A DNA stretch of 64,000 bases from Siphonodentalium dalli. Its lineage: Eukaryota > Mollusca > Scaphopoda > Gadilida > Siphonodentaliidae. This document shows positions 34,290 through 44,688 of the stretch, one piece after another. The position numbers and the translations under genes were made by a program. The stretch's first letter is position 1; each line of letters starts with the position of its first letter. The stretch lies in assembly GCA_032622095.1 (NCBI GenBank), contig CP136066.1:170634664-170698663 (forward strand). The letters are read 5' to 3'. Under the pieces are notes generated by a model. The model ran no database searches and was not told the origin of the DNA. It saw only the letters and a list, made by a program, of their open reading frames with translations.

Positions 34290-34890
34290 AACGATTAGCC
34301 CCGGAGCTTTGATGAAGAAGAACGTCAGTTGTCAACCATATATGACTTCAAGAACTTCTTCATAAATGAGAAGTTTGCGTTTTGTCAGACTTGAATAAAA
34401 TGCAATGTCATTTCACCATTTCGTCGGACACATATTTCACAGAAGCCAACGAAGAATAATAATAGATCTACGAGTTCAAGGACGTCAGATGTGGCGTGGA
34501 AATTCCGCGTTCTGACAGGCAGCCTGGAATCAATTTAATAGCATGTCAATAAACCATCCATGAGTTCAATAATGTGTTTAGAAATGGGGATTTAGCGTTC
34601 TGACATTCAACTAGCGATAGGTTTTGATATCATTTCACACCATTGTAAAACATTTTTCACAGCAAATAGTGAAGATAAAACATCTGTTAGTTCAAGGAGA
34701 ACTTCACAAATGTCAACTATGCGTTCTGACAGTCAGTCCGTGATAAATTTTGATGGTATTACACCAGCGCTAGACAAAGGTTTCGCAGAAGCCAGTGAAG
34801 TTACAAATGAAATTCAAACAGAAAAGCAATTAGTGATATCGTATGACAGTGAGGCAGATTCTACTGCCCATATATACAGAGCGATATGAG
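34290..34890 (+). pseudogene. GPCR copy 3: decayed C-terminal tail
   Basis: Recognisable blocks in the same order as copies 1 and 2: AAGAACGTCAGTTGTCAACC, ATGACTTCAAGAACTTCTTC, TTTCACCATTTCGTCGGACA, TTCACAGAAGCCAACGAAGA, CGCGTTCTGACAGGCAGCCT, TTCAAGGAGAACTTCACAAATG, CGTTCTGACAGTCAGTCCGT, and finally GAAGCCAGTGAAGTTACAAA TGAAATTCAAACAGAAAAGC. Frames are broken repeatedly. The end block equals the ancestral C-terminus (SEVTNE.QTEKQ). Confidence 0.75.
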
Positions 34891-35117
34891 TGTGTTAATG
34901 GGTTGGTCGATATGGCACCACACTATCGCGGAAGGATATAAAGATATGCGCAGCCTCGAGTTCTATCCGTCCGCGATGTCACAAGTGCAGCATGGACAAC
35001 AATATTGACATCCGTGTCGTTCTGTGTTGATTACACGCCATCCGTCCTAGAATCTGTGAATTAAATAAAAACAGATTTACAATGCAGGGCTTGTTTTGTT
35101 ATGTGCGATGATCTTAA

Positions 35118-35510
35118 CCCTTTAACCAACAGAACGGCCCTGTGCCAATGCATTCTCTTATATATGCGAGTCGACCATAGGTCGCCTCGCATATATAAGA
35201 GAATGCATTGGCTTAACACATTAAAAATTATAAAATTGTTAAAGAATGTAAGAAAAAATGGTAAAAAGTGTTAAAAAAAAGATTTTTTTTAGGCCAATGC
35301 ATTCTCTTATATATGCGAGGCGACCTATGGTCGACTCGCATATATAAGAGAATGCATTGGCACAGGGCATAACTGTAACTATCACAATGTGGTCAAGGAG
35401 CCGGTTCCAATGATATCCATATTTGTATGGTTCTATTGAGACAGACCGAAGATATTTTAGGCTGTTGAAGCTTTATTTGGCCGGTTTTGGCCGGTTTGTT
35501 GGGTAAAGGG
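35118..35510 (+). mobile_element. TTAA-flanked double-hairpin MITE, copy 4
   Basis: The left TTAA is at 35114-35117. The right end TGTTGGGTAAAGGG is followed by GCAA, so the right target copy has been lost or mutated. The left end has CCCTTTAACCAACA (one change). Both hairpins are intact. It sits in the interval between the GPCR copy 3 tail and the paralogous 35.8-kb segment, so it inserted after the duplication or copy 1 never had it. Confidence 0.85.
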
Positions 35511-35834
35511 GCAATGCTTTCATTCAGGTTTCATGGTTGATGGTAACGTCATTTGTGAGCTGTTTCACGGTGTGCGTATGGAACGCTTGTTCCATACGGA
35601 TTTGTAAATATGGAGCAACAGAAACACTGCAATTCCAGGAAGAGTGCAATAAATATCTTTATTGCCTCCATCACAGGTCACGACATTTGTCCTAACACCA
35701 AAATTACCTATTATACGACAAGGTTCTTAACTCCCGAAATGTACAATTTCCACATGTCCTCAAGACATTGGTCAGAGATGCAGCGATATATGGAAACAAG
35801 AGATAATAATGAAACAGTCAGATGCCTTGAATAA
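35511..35834. other. short spacer, no gene recognised
   Basis: Contains an inverted TGGAACGC..GCTTGTTCCATACG-type patch near 35575-35600 and a random 74-codon frame. Nothing else. Confidence 0.35.
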
Positions 35835-38060
35835 TTCAGGCCGTTCTCCCGAAAATTCGCATATTATCTGCTTATAATATAATTTGTTTTAAGTCGATAA
35901 TCTACTTAGAATCTTATCGTTTTGAGTCGACAATGAACTGAAAATAAGAGTGTTCAGTCACATTGTCGACTCAGAATGACTTCGTTATAGGTTCATTATG
36001 TGCGGACAATGACACAAATAAACCTTGTCACGACATACAGGCCGTATTCGTCATCTCCGCTTTAAACCTCCGAGTTTAAACCTGGTTTAAACCTACATTG
36101 GCGGTCCACCCAAACCGGGTCTAAGGGGCGTTTTTGTCGTTCAGTTGCCAGCTAATTGACAACTCGATTCGGTGATATGATTATGCAATCAAACTACCCT
36201 CTTACCAATCGGACCAAAGGATAGGCCGATATAATGGTTATTGACAAGTCATCGATTATCGTGACCGCGTGCACGTACAATGGATTTATTCATTGAGAAA
36301 CAAGTATCGCTAATTGACTATTAATCCGATCTCATTCTGTGTTGAAAAGCAATTTAACAAAGGGCATGTCTCTCAACACGAGTTTCACGCTTTGTTCATC
36401 ACTTTGTTTGTGATAGGTTTCTGCAAGATGCTTCACCCGAAAAGACAAAATTTTGTGTATTTACATGTATATCTGTATATATTAAAGGATATAGGAGCTG
36501 TCTAGCTGTATGTCCGTTTGTATGTTCGCAACTGTTTTCCAATACCTCTGGACCGATTTCAATTAAATTAGGGGTGTGGTGATTCGTGTGGTATAACGCG
36601 TTAGGTTTTAAAAAATTTGATTTAAAAATAAGGAAAATATAATTTTTAAAAAATGAAAAAATTATGTTAAATTGAGTAAGGAGTTGAATCTAAAAAGAAA
36701 CAAAATTTAAAATTTAATTTAACATTTGTTTGTTTTAAATTTAATTAAAATATTTTTTAAATTAAAATGATAAAAATGTGCACAAAGCCCCTCTGGCGCT
36801 GAATAAAATTTCCATAATCGAGTCAATCCTGGACCAAGAGGCCAGTCAAGTAAAGGCAATTTGCTTATGAGTGCACACCATAAGCGGCATCTGAACTGTT
36901 GGAAGTTGGCAGCCATGCAGAGGGATAGCTTTTAATAAAGAAATATATTACATGCGTTGATTTTTTTCACAGTCATAAATTTCCAGTCATGCAGAAAATC
37001 AAAAAGGTTCCCAGGTTTTGAATTGGTAGAATATTATGGGAATTTATGTGCGTAGCCAGAGTAGAGCTTTGTGGCATGATCTACATCAAAATAAGTTATC
37101 AAATTTGACTCATATAGCATTATAGGTTGAGGATTGCAAACTATGTGTATAGCATATCTGGTCATGCAGTAGCATCGTTTTGGTGTCAAAATTAAAACGT
37201 TGAACCCTTCAAATGAATTCGTAGAAAACACCAGTATTTGCGATTGCCACAAGCCAAACAAAAAACCCCACAAAATAGTTGTAAAAATCATATATATGGG
37301 AACATGTCCATATCTGAGCAAAGCTCGCATGCGAATGAATCAACTGTGACATGATAACACCAGTCGCCACTTAGACACGCCCTCACTCAAGATTATTTAC
37401 AGCTCCACCCTTTGACTGATTGTTTGACAATTCTAAACCGCGATGAAGAAAAGACGGATTCGTCATCTCAAGTTTAGCCTCGATAAAGCTGGTTTAGCTG
37501 GACCGCCGAATTAGATGGTTTAGTTGCCGGTTTAAGCTTATAAAACGCAAAAACAATATTGAAATTGACAAAAACTTATCCCCATACGATTTATATGTTT
37601 CAATCAAAATATGACCGCTGTCGTAATTATTGATTTTCGCAATCAATAAAATGAGTCGGTCCGCATTAGGAAAGTACGTTTAATTAGCTCGACGATACAG
37701 AGACACTATTGCTAAACCACTGGTCTGGCTGGACCAGGTTTAAACCAGAGATGACGAATGCGTCACTTAGACCTGCGGTTTCGGGTTTAAACCACGGATT
37801 TTGCTGACTCGTGGTGGTTTAAACCTAGAGGTTTACGTAGACCAGGTTTAAACCTGAGATGACGAATCCGGCCATAGGATGTATTCTCTTTAAAATTATT
37901 TTGTTCACTGTGGCATGCGCCATAACACGGAATAATGGATATAAGTCCTTTATCTGGTTATTTCAGCCTGAATCAAATAATCCACTATGAACATTGTAGG
38001 TCACTATGGGTAGCTTATGTGCGTATTTGTGCGAGGATATGTTGAATAATTCCCTTCGTT
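35835..38060. repeat. segmental duplicate of 12.29-12.69 kb, split by an insertion
   Basis: Positions 35835-36050 match 12295-12500 (ATTATCTGCTTATA, GTCGATAATCTACTTAGAA, TCACATTGTCGACTCAGAAT, GTGCGGACAATGACA). Positions 37873-38060 match 12520-12690 (TTTTGTTCACTGTGGCATGCGCCATAA, TATCTGGTTATTTCAGCC, GTGCGTATTTGTGCGAGGAT). The intervening 36051-37872 is absent from the 12-kb copy. Together with the tail at 34.3 kb this shows a long segment was copied, not only the receptor exon. Confidence 0.75.
36051..37872. mobile_element. 1.8-kb foldback element rich in GTTTAAAC
   Basis: The left end GGCCGTATTCGTCATCTC and right end GAGATGACGAATCCGGCC are inverted repeats. Subterminal GGTTTAAACC words are scattered at both ends. 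A further GGATTCGTCATCTC lies at about 37456 and an inverted GAGATGACGAATGCG at about 37750, so a smaller foldback (about 37456-37872) is nested at the right end. The interior (36300-37400) has only domain-less short frames and an AT-rich patch at 36605-36770. The uninterrupted paralogue at 12.5 kb marks it as an insertion. Target duplication is unclear (ATA near both borders). Confidence 0.75.
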
Positions 38061-38268
38061 TTGGCATATGAGGCAATCATGTACATCATCATCATCATCA
38101 TCATCATTATCATGTTCTTGGAACAAGTCTTGCGACTTTTTGTTCCTGTACTAATGATAATACATTTATTTGTAATCAATTAATTGGGAGACAGAGTCGA
38201 GTGGACTCTTATCCCAATTTTACAATGTGAACATTAACAATTTTCAATTTGTCACAATAGGTAGTAAG

Positions 38269-38727
38269 TCATCGACATTCGACAATGTCCATGTCTTGGA
38301 TAAAACATCTTTTTGTTGGTTCATTTTCTCTCTTTTTCTTTAGTTCAACTCTGAGTGTATAAAGTTCTTCTATTTCCTTTCTTGAATACTCTCGATTGAA
38401 ATATATTTTTAGTTGTCCCTTTACTCCAGTTTCTTTTTTATTGAATAAATTCGCTTCTTTTATCATTTGGTCTCGTGAATGTTTAGAATTTAATAACAAT
38501 TTCACTGGTCGATGTTTGTTTTCAGTTTTGTGACCAATCCGCTGGTATGACAGTACTTCAGTCGCCTCACATGTTGTCGTTTTTATTACTGTTTTTGATA
38601 TTTGAGTCAGATCTGCTTCTTCTGTTGATCCATGGGGTATGTTTGCTACTATATGATGTTGTTGTTTCTGTTTTCTACGATGTTTTTGTTTTTTTCTAAC
38701 ACTTTTCAATGTCTCGTTTATGTTCAT
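38269..38727 (-). CDS. LINE ORF1 C-terminal part, RRM-like
   Basis: 152 residues. A basic start (KKQKHRRKQKQQHH) leads to HIVANIPHGSTEEADLTQI, then a core YQRIGHKTENKHRPVKLLL followed by YFNREYSRKEIEELYTLR and VELKKKRENEP. The pattern RIG-KTE-RPVK-LLLNS ... Y.R.EIEEL..LR.EL..RR is the usual second half of non-LTR retrotransposon ORF1 proteins, which bind RNA as chaperones. It follows the upstream frame after TAG AA ATG, i.e. two bases apart and out of frame. Either one base-shift split a single ORF1, or the ATG is reached by reinitiation. Confidence 0.7.
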   Translation of the reverse strand: MNINETLKSVRKKQKHRRKQKQQHHIVANIPHGSTEEADLTQISKTVIKTTTCEATEVLSYQRIGHKTENKHRPVKLLLNSKHSRDQMIKEANLFNKKETGVKGQLKIYFNREYSRKEIEELYTLRVELKKKRENEPTKRCFIQDMDIVECR

Positions 38728-38729
38728 TT

Positions 38730-39389
38730 CTAACCTTCTTGTAATTGCTTTATCTCAGTTTTCTGTAGAGCAAACGATTGTGCTTGCTGTTTCGGACATT
38801 CCTTGATTTGGTTGTCCGTTTTTCTTTTCAAGGCGTCAAGTTTTGTTTGAAACTCACCTCTCTCGATAGCTTGTCTGTCTTCATGATTTGATAACCGCTT
38901 TTCTACTTTGAATATCCTGGTTTCCATTTTCAACATAATACTGCTTATTTCTGTTGTGTGCGTTTCCATTCTGGTCAATTGTTTCTTCTCAAATCGTTCA
39001 AAACGCAAATCATATTGTTCAAGACTAAGGACTACTTTTTCTAATAATACTTCCATGCGCTCCATTCGTTTTTCTACTGCTTTCATCGTGCTATGTGTGT
39101 CTTTACATCCATGTGTCTTTTGTTGTACTTGGTTATTTTCTCCTTGTGTTTCTGTCTCGTGTGTCAAGTCCGTTGAGGCTAGATTATGTTTCTTTTCTTG
39201 CGTTTTTGTATTTTTGCAGCGTTTACATGGCCATAAAATGGCTTTTGATCGTTTGACGAGATTTTCCGCATCTTCTCTTTCAATTCCCAGGCAGCTGACA
39301 TGGAAAGCGTGCTTACAAAAATCACATATTATTTTGTAACTTAGTTTCTTGAAGGTTCCATCGCAGGAAAAACACTTATCTGTGCACAT
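38730..39389 (-). CDS. LINE ORF1 N-terminal part: PHD finger plus coiled coil
   Basis: From the ATG at 39389 the protein starts MCTDKCFSCDG. Its Cys4-His-Cys3 pattern (CFSC, CDFC, HVSC, CKRC) spans roughly residues 6-61, a PHD-type zinc finger. A polar linker and a long heptad-rich stretch (KAVEKRMERMEVLLEKVVLS ... MLKMETRIFKVEKRLSNHED) suggest a coiled coil that would trimerise or dimerise. It ends KQLQEG and TAG. PHD plus coiled coil is a known ORF1 architecture in CR1/L2-type elements. The open frame could extend upstream without an ATG into the neighbouring E element, so the 39389 start is preferred. Confidence 0.7.
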   Translation of the reverse strand: MCTDKCFSCDGTFKKLSYKIICDFCKHAFHVSCLGIEREDAENLVKRSKAILWPCKRCKNTKTQEKKHNLASTDLTHETETQGENNQVQQKTHGCKDTHSTMKAVEKRMERMEVLLEKVVLSLEQYDLRFERFEKKQLTRMETHTTEISSIMLKMETRIFKVEKRLSNHEDRQAIERGEFQTKLDALKRKTDNQIKECPKQQAQSFALQKTEIKQLQEG

Positions 39390-39412
39390 GTTGGAGTTAC
39401 TATTTTGTTTTA

Positions 39413-40058
39413 GGTGACACTCCACAGTTTCGAATGATCAGTAGGGGTGATTTTATAGATATAAAGTGCTAGTGGTTTCTGGCACCATTCATGTGGTATG
39501 TATATTGAGACATGGTGGGATATGAATTTGTGTAATTTTAGAAGGTGTTCTAGACTGATGAAAACATTAAGTGCAAGTGACCTTGACCCCACCCATAGAC
39601 AGCAGTAGCGTTTTCTGCGAAACAGTGGCTCTAGATACTGGGTCAATTTTTTAGCACCCAAAATTTGTCATCTGCATTAAAAATTGATTTTCTGGAAAAT
39701 TTAACGGCGAAACTTGAATTTTTTTCACATTGATGTTGGAAGCCAGAGGCCTTTAAACCAACATAGGTGACCATGCTTGAATAAATCTGGTATTCGTGCC
39801 TCTTGGGTATGAACATGCAATATTTTGGTCTTTTTTTGAATAAAAATCACATTTTCGATCAAAAGATCAAGGGCCATAACTCTTGATAGTCCATATATTA
39901 TGGAAATTATGTATCAAATTCTGAATGCCTATTCTGTACTAATTTCAGGCATATATATATTGTCTATATGGCTTGGTATCATAATCCAGATAAATCTCAA
40001 TGAATCTATGGGCCCCTTATTTCTGGGCCCATACCTGTTGAAACTGTGGAGTGTCACC
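39413..40058. mobile_element. E element, copy 1 (646 bp, TTAA target)
   Basis: The ends are GGTGACACTCCACAGTTTC and GAAACTGTGGAGTGTCACC. The right flank is TTAA (40059-40062); the left flank is TTTA (39409-39412), a likely mutated TTAA. The interior has AAGTGACCTTGACCCCACCC and AGGGCCATAACTCTTGATAG and no transposase. The second copy at 42153 is nearly identical and in the same orientation. It is a non-autonomous DNA element with TTAA specificity, but its ends differ from the CCC...GGG MITEs. Confidence 0.82.
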
Positions 40059-40062
40059 TTAA

Positions 40063-42152
40063 AGACCAGCAAATAGCACCATTGTCATCTGTCAAATTGA
40101 CAAATATTTACACTGAAAATCATTTTTAGCAAATCTGCTCAGTTAGAAGGAACATTTTATGTTAAATACACCATTCTTCTATGGAAATTCCAATACATGT
40201 GGCCTTTAGACATATAAATTGGTGGGGATATGGAGTCTTAGAGCAGTGGGGGGGGGGGGGGGGGGGTGGTGGTGGTTTATGTGTGTTGTTATTGATGATG
40301 TTTTAGATGATGGGTACTTCTTCATGACATCATGCTCCTTGAATCTTAGCTGAAAAGGCTGACATTGACATTACACAGTATACTAAAAGATTATATATTC
40401 AGTCTTTCTTATTCACAAGTGTGAAATATAATAATTCATGTTTTCCTGGACATATTTCACTTGACAACATATTGTTCATGTGATGTCATAACCCTGTATA
40501 GCTTTCCCTTAATGCTAAATAAGACTTGGAATTGTTTAACCCATGGTTTTGGGAGAGTATTAAAGATAGTAGTTGCATGAAATATAATGTTTTATTTTGA
40601 TATCTGAGGAAAGATGCATCTCATAATATATTTTATACAACATTTTGGAATTTCAGACCTTTTTCAAGCTATAGATGATGGTTGAATATATACATTTTGT
40701 CACTACATCAAGCATAACGTCATTGGGTTCTGAAAGACCCAAAAGAGGTGAAATCATGCGGGTGCATGTAAATCCCCACCCAATCTTGCTGCTTGTGATT
40801 GCAATAACGCATGGGGTGTAATATATCATTTAAAGCGATATAATGCAGAGAATATGGAGATGTGGTCCATATTAAAGATTAATGAAATTGCTTTCCCCTT
40901 AAAGACCAGCAAATAGCACCATTGTCATCTGTCAACTTGACAAATATTTACACTGAAAATCATTTTTAGCAAATCTGCTCAGTTAGAAGGAACATTTTAT
41001 GTTAAATACACCATTCTTCTATGGAAATTCCAATACATGTGGCATTTAGACATATAAATTGGTGGGGATATGGAGTCTTAGAGCAGTGGGGGGTGGTAGT
41101 TTATGTGTGTTGTTATTGATGATGTTTTAGATGATGGGTACTTCTTCATGACATCATGCTCCTTGAATCTTAGCTGAAAAGGCTGACATTGACATTACAC
41201 AGTATACTAAAAGATTAGATATTCAGTCTTTCTTATTATTGCACACACAATGGCTTATTTGTGCGAAATACAGCAAAATACAGAAGAATTGAAACGTTCA
41301 ATAAAAAAATGTGTATTGTTCTTAAACAATACAAACATATTACGTCAACAACGGCACTGGCGACGTCAACTTTAACAGAAAATGTCTTCGCTAAATTATG
41401 GGATATAGTCTACATTAAGCACACGTTTGTTCAATTAAATACAACAATATCGACATAAATGTTAGTATGTTACAAGCTGCAATCTTCAAAGTGTGCAATA
41501 AATATAGAACAACACAGTTGTGTGAACATAGTAACGTTATTGCACTCGTTTGTCGTGCTGCGAGGTAAAACTCGAACCTCCGGTTCTCGTTTTACCATCG
41601 CGTCACAACAAACTCGTGCAATAACGTTAACCAGTTCACACACTTGTGTCGTTCTATCTATTTCACAAGCGTGAAATCTAATAATTCATGTTTTCCTGGA
41701 CATATTTCACTTGACAACATATTGTTCATGTGGTGTCATAACCCTGTATAGCTTTCCCTTAATGCTAAATAAGACTTGGAATTGTTTAACCCATGGTTTT
41801 GGGAGAGTATTAAAGATAGTAGTTGCATGAAATATAATGTTTTATTTTGATATCTGAGGAAAAGATGCATCTCATAATATATTTTATACAACATTTTTGC
41901 ATTTCAGACCCTTTTCAAGCTATAGATGATGGTTGAATATATACATTATGTCACTACGTCAAGCATAACGTCATTGGGTTATGAAAGACCCGAAATAGAT
42001 GAAATCATGGGGGTGCATGTAAATCCCCACCAATCTTGCTGCTTGTGATTGCAATAACGCATGGGGTGTAATATATCATTTTAAGCGGTATAATGCAGAG
42101 AATATGGAGATGTGGTCCATATTAAAGATTAATGAAATTGCATTCCTCTTAA
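40063..42152. repeat. D-D tandem duplication between two E elements
   Basis: D1 (40063-40902) and D2 (40903-42152) begin AGACCAGCAAATAGCACC and end in TTAA. They are nearly identical apart from a 19-base G run in D1 (40248-40266) and a ~426-bp insertion in D2 (41238-41663). No coding content. Both outer TTAA borders are occupied by E elements, while the middle TTAA (40899-40902) is unoccupied. Confidence 0.85.
41238..41663. mobile_element. insertion in D2 with a 64-bp-arm hairpin
   Basis: Absent from D1 at the equivalent site (TTTCTTATT|CACAAGTGTG). The right third forms a strong hairpin: GTTGTGTGAACATAGTAACG ... GAGGTAAAACTCGAAC pairs with GTTCTCGTTTTACCATCGCG ... CGTTAACCAGTTCACACACTTGTG (41509-41654). 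ATT borders both sides (short target duplication possible). Frames inside carry no domain. Confidence 0.7.
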
Positions 42153-42798
42153 GGTGACACTCCACAGTTTCGAATGATCAGTAGGGGTGATTTTATAGAT
42201 GTAAGTGCTAGTGGTTTCTGGCACCATTCATGTGGTATGTATATTGAGACAAGGTGGGATATGAATTTGTGTAATTTTAGAAGGTGTTCTAGACTGATGA
42301 AAAAATTAAGTTCAAGTGACCTTGACCCCACCCATAGACAGCAGTAGCGTTTTCTGCGAAACAGTGGCTCTAGATACTGGGTCAATTTTTTAGCACCCAA
42401 AATTTGTCATCTGCATTAAAAATTGATTTTCTGGAAAATTTAACGGCGAAAGTTTGAAATTTTTTCACATTGATGTTGGAAGCCAGAGGCCTTTAAACAA
42501 ACATAGGTGACCATGCTTGAAAATATCTGGTATTCGTGCCTCTTGGGTATGAAAATACAATATTTTGGTATTTTTTTGAATAAAAATCACATTTTCGATC
42601 AAAAGATCAAGGGCCATAACTCTTGATAGCCCATATATTATGGAAATTATGTATCAAATTCTGAATGCCTATTCTGTACTAATTTCAGGCATATATATAT
42701 TGTCTATATGGCTTGGGATCATAATCCAGATAAATCTCAATGAATCTATGGGCCCCCTATTTCTGGGCCCATACCTGTTGAAACTGTGGAGTGTCACC
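42153..42798. mobile_element. E element, copy 2 (646 bp, perfect TTAA flanks)
   Basis: TTAA at 42149-42152 and 42799-42802 flank GGTGACACTCC ... GGAGTGTCACC. It is the same length as copy 1, with a handful of substitutions (for instance AAAAAATTAAGTTC where copy 1 has AAAACATTAAGTGC). No coding capacity. Confidence 0.87.
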
Positions 42799-42802
42799 TT
42801 AA

Positions 42803-43227
42803 CTCTTCCATCGTCGTTGCTAAGGTTAAATTAACAAGAATGTTCCTGTAGGTATATTAAGAGAATTAGAATCGAATAACTTCAAAACATCCACGAATTT
42901 TCCATCAGAATTTCACATATAAGTTCCATGATATGTAACAGTCATTTTGTAGAAGTTTTTTTTCGGCGTCATTTCTGTCGTTTTTTGTAGTTTTTCGCGT
43001 TATTTTACGGAGCTTATTTTTTCATGACTGGCTGGCTATTGTGACACCATACATCTAGCAACAGTAGAGATAGCTTCCATGATACAATCGGACAATACTG
43101 GAGACCGCACAAATAAATGGTCGAACAGGACTGTCCGATCACGCACCATACCATAATGACACTAATATTAGCATAAGGATTGTGTCGATACAGCCATCGA
43201 ATTCCTGCGATATTTCCCTTTGTTATC
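42803..43227. other. intergenic, no feature seen
   Basis: Mixed sequence between the E-D-D-E composite and the Harbinger target repeat. No supported feature. Confidence 0.4.
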
Positions 43228-43314
43228 CTTCAACCCATTTCCTCTCTTCTGATTGGCTGAGAGTGCGTCACATGGCGGGCGATAAATCACCATATTACCC
43301 TCGAGGGTAACATT
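43228..43314. repeat. left remnant of repeat F, interrupted by Harbinger
   Basis: CCTCTCTTCTGATTGGCTGA, GAGTGCGTCACATGGCGGGC and ATTACCCTCGAGGGTAACATT match 48850-48936. The match stops exactly at ATT (43312-43314), where the transposon begins; the right half of the repeat resumes at 47816. Confidence 0.9.
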
Positions 43315-43731
43315 GGCTGCGGACACACGTACCACAGTTTCGATGGCATAGTAGGTGTGACAATTAATTATGGTGGAGTTTGGTGACAATTGGCCAACAT
43401 AATTTATATGGCATAGGAAGTCATGTCGCCCACCGCATATTCACACAGTGAGTCGACTGACCAATTAACCCATTGCGTTTCACCAAGGCTGATCTCTACT
43501 CATTACGTTTAGCCACATTGTATTCTCTACGATACATAAAATTGCACGATCGATCGTCCATAATTGTGTTTGAACCTATTCACTCACATATCATGCAAGT
43601 GGCATGTTTTTATTGATATGAGCTGAATACATGTTTATCTACTTATATTATTTTCACGCGTATTAAGTCAGTTCCCCAATTGCGTGTTTTATTTTGCGAC
43701 GTTAAATTCTACGCATAATTAGGCTAACATC

Positions 43732-44688
43732 ATGTGGACAGATGCAGCTGTATCGGAATTGTTGGAAGCGATGCAGATAAGAGAAAGTATATGGAATAAA
43801 CAAAGCGACTTATACAAGGATCTAAACAAGAAAAAAGCTGATTATAACGAACTTTTGGAAATTTTGTCCACGATTATTCCGGGTTTATCGGAAAAATCAC
43901 TGAAGAGTAAAATACAGAGTTTAAGGACCATGTATCGAGAGGAAGTGAGAAAGGTGAATAAAAGCAAGAAAAGCGGCGTTGCTGCCAAAGATATATATGT
44001 ACCAAAATGGAAGTTTTTTGAGGAATGCTCTTTTCTGGAGGAAAGTCTGTGGACCGGACCAGGGACTTATTCTAACATTCCACAAACACGTGCAAATACC
44101 GTCGTTTCTGACCACTCCGATGTAACACAAGCCAGTATCTCGGATAGTATTTCAGGTGATGCTGATGTGCCTGCTACCAGCAGTAATGACACAAACGATA
44201 ACAGTTCTGTGCAATCGACGCTACCGTCGACATCCAACGTGAGAAGGAAGCGTGGTGCTACGTCATGGGTGGACACAGCAGCCCAGGCATTCGCTACAAT
44301 CGCCGATAATGTTACACAGAAAGAGGATGAATGTGATGTGTTTGGTAGAGACATCGCGATGGCCCTGAGGCGTTGTCCGGATGCAGAAAAGCGACGTAGA
44401 CTCAAGTTTTTGCTACAAACCACTGTATATAATTTTGAAGAGAGCAGCAGCTATTTACAAAATTTCCAAGGAAATCAAAGTTTCCCTTCAACTTTTATTT
44501 CCGGACCGACGGTGCCAGCGTATCCAAATGTTGGATCTTCGATGAATGGACAATCTAATCAAGGATCTAATGTTATGTTCACATCGAATTATAATTCTCT
44601 GAATGGAATGCAGAATGGTAATGTTTATCCGACTGGACAGTCATGTGTCACCACGGACGTACAACCCCCTAGTACACCAGACTGTTGA
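43732..44688 (+). CDS. Harbinger-encoded MADF/Myb-SANT-like DNA-binding protein
   Basis: 318 residues, single exon, ATG at 43732. Residues ~1-105 form a trihelical MADF/Myb-like domain: WTDAAVSELLEAMQIRESIW, YKDLNKKKADYNELLEIL, KSKIQSLRTMYREEVRKV, then VPKWKFFEECSFLEE. A Ser/Thr/Asn-rich linker follows, with a basic RRKRGA cluster near residue 173 that could be a nuclear signal. The region ~195-240 (DECDVFGRDIAMALRRCPDA ... RRLKFLLQTTVYNFE) resembles a BESS-type interaction motif. The C-terminus is Asn/Gly/Ser-rich. In Harbinger systems this partner protein binds the transposon ends and helps import the nuclease into the nucleus; that role is inferred from the family. No in-frame damage. Confidence 0.88.
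   Translation: MWTDAAVSELLEAMQIRESIWNKQSDLYKDLNKKKADYNELLEILSTIIPGLSEKSLKSKIQSLRTMYREEVRKVNKSKKSGVAAKDIYVPKWKFFEECSFLEESLWTGPGTYSNIPQTRANTVVSDHSDVTQASISDSISGDADVPATSSNDTNDNSSVQSTLPSTSNVRRKRGATSWVDTAAQAFATIADNVTQKEDECDVFGRDIAMALRRCPDAEKRRRLKFLLQTTVYNFEESSSYLQNFQGNQSFPSTFISGPTVPAYPNVGSSMNGQSNQGSNVMFTSNYNSLNGMQNGNVYPTGQSCVTTDVQPPSTPDC

Larger units (their letters stand above)
38085..39408 (-). mobile_element. ORF1-only LINE-like retroelement
   Basis: Minus-strand unit with two adjacent frames encoding the domains typical of CR1/L2-type ORF1 proteins. They are followed by a ~170-bp 3' untranslated stretch and a (GAT)n-like tail at 38089-38112. No endonuclease or reverse transcriptase lies between ORF1 and the tail. 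The 5' side is cut by the adjacent E element at 39413. It may be an internally deleted LINE or a non-autonomous half-LINE that relied on another element's enzyme. Confidence 0.65.

Noticed and set aside
39389-39425. Upstream extension of the PHD protein to 39425
   Set aside because: The added codons come from the end of the E element and lack an ATG; 39389 is the first in-frame ATG.
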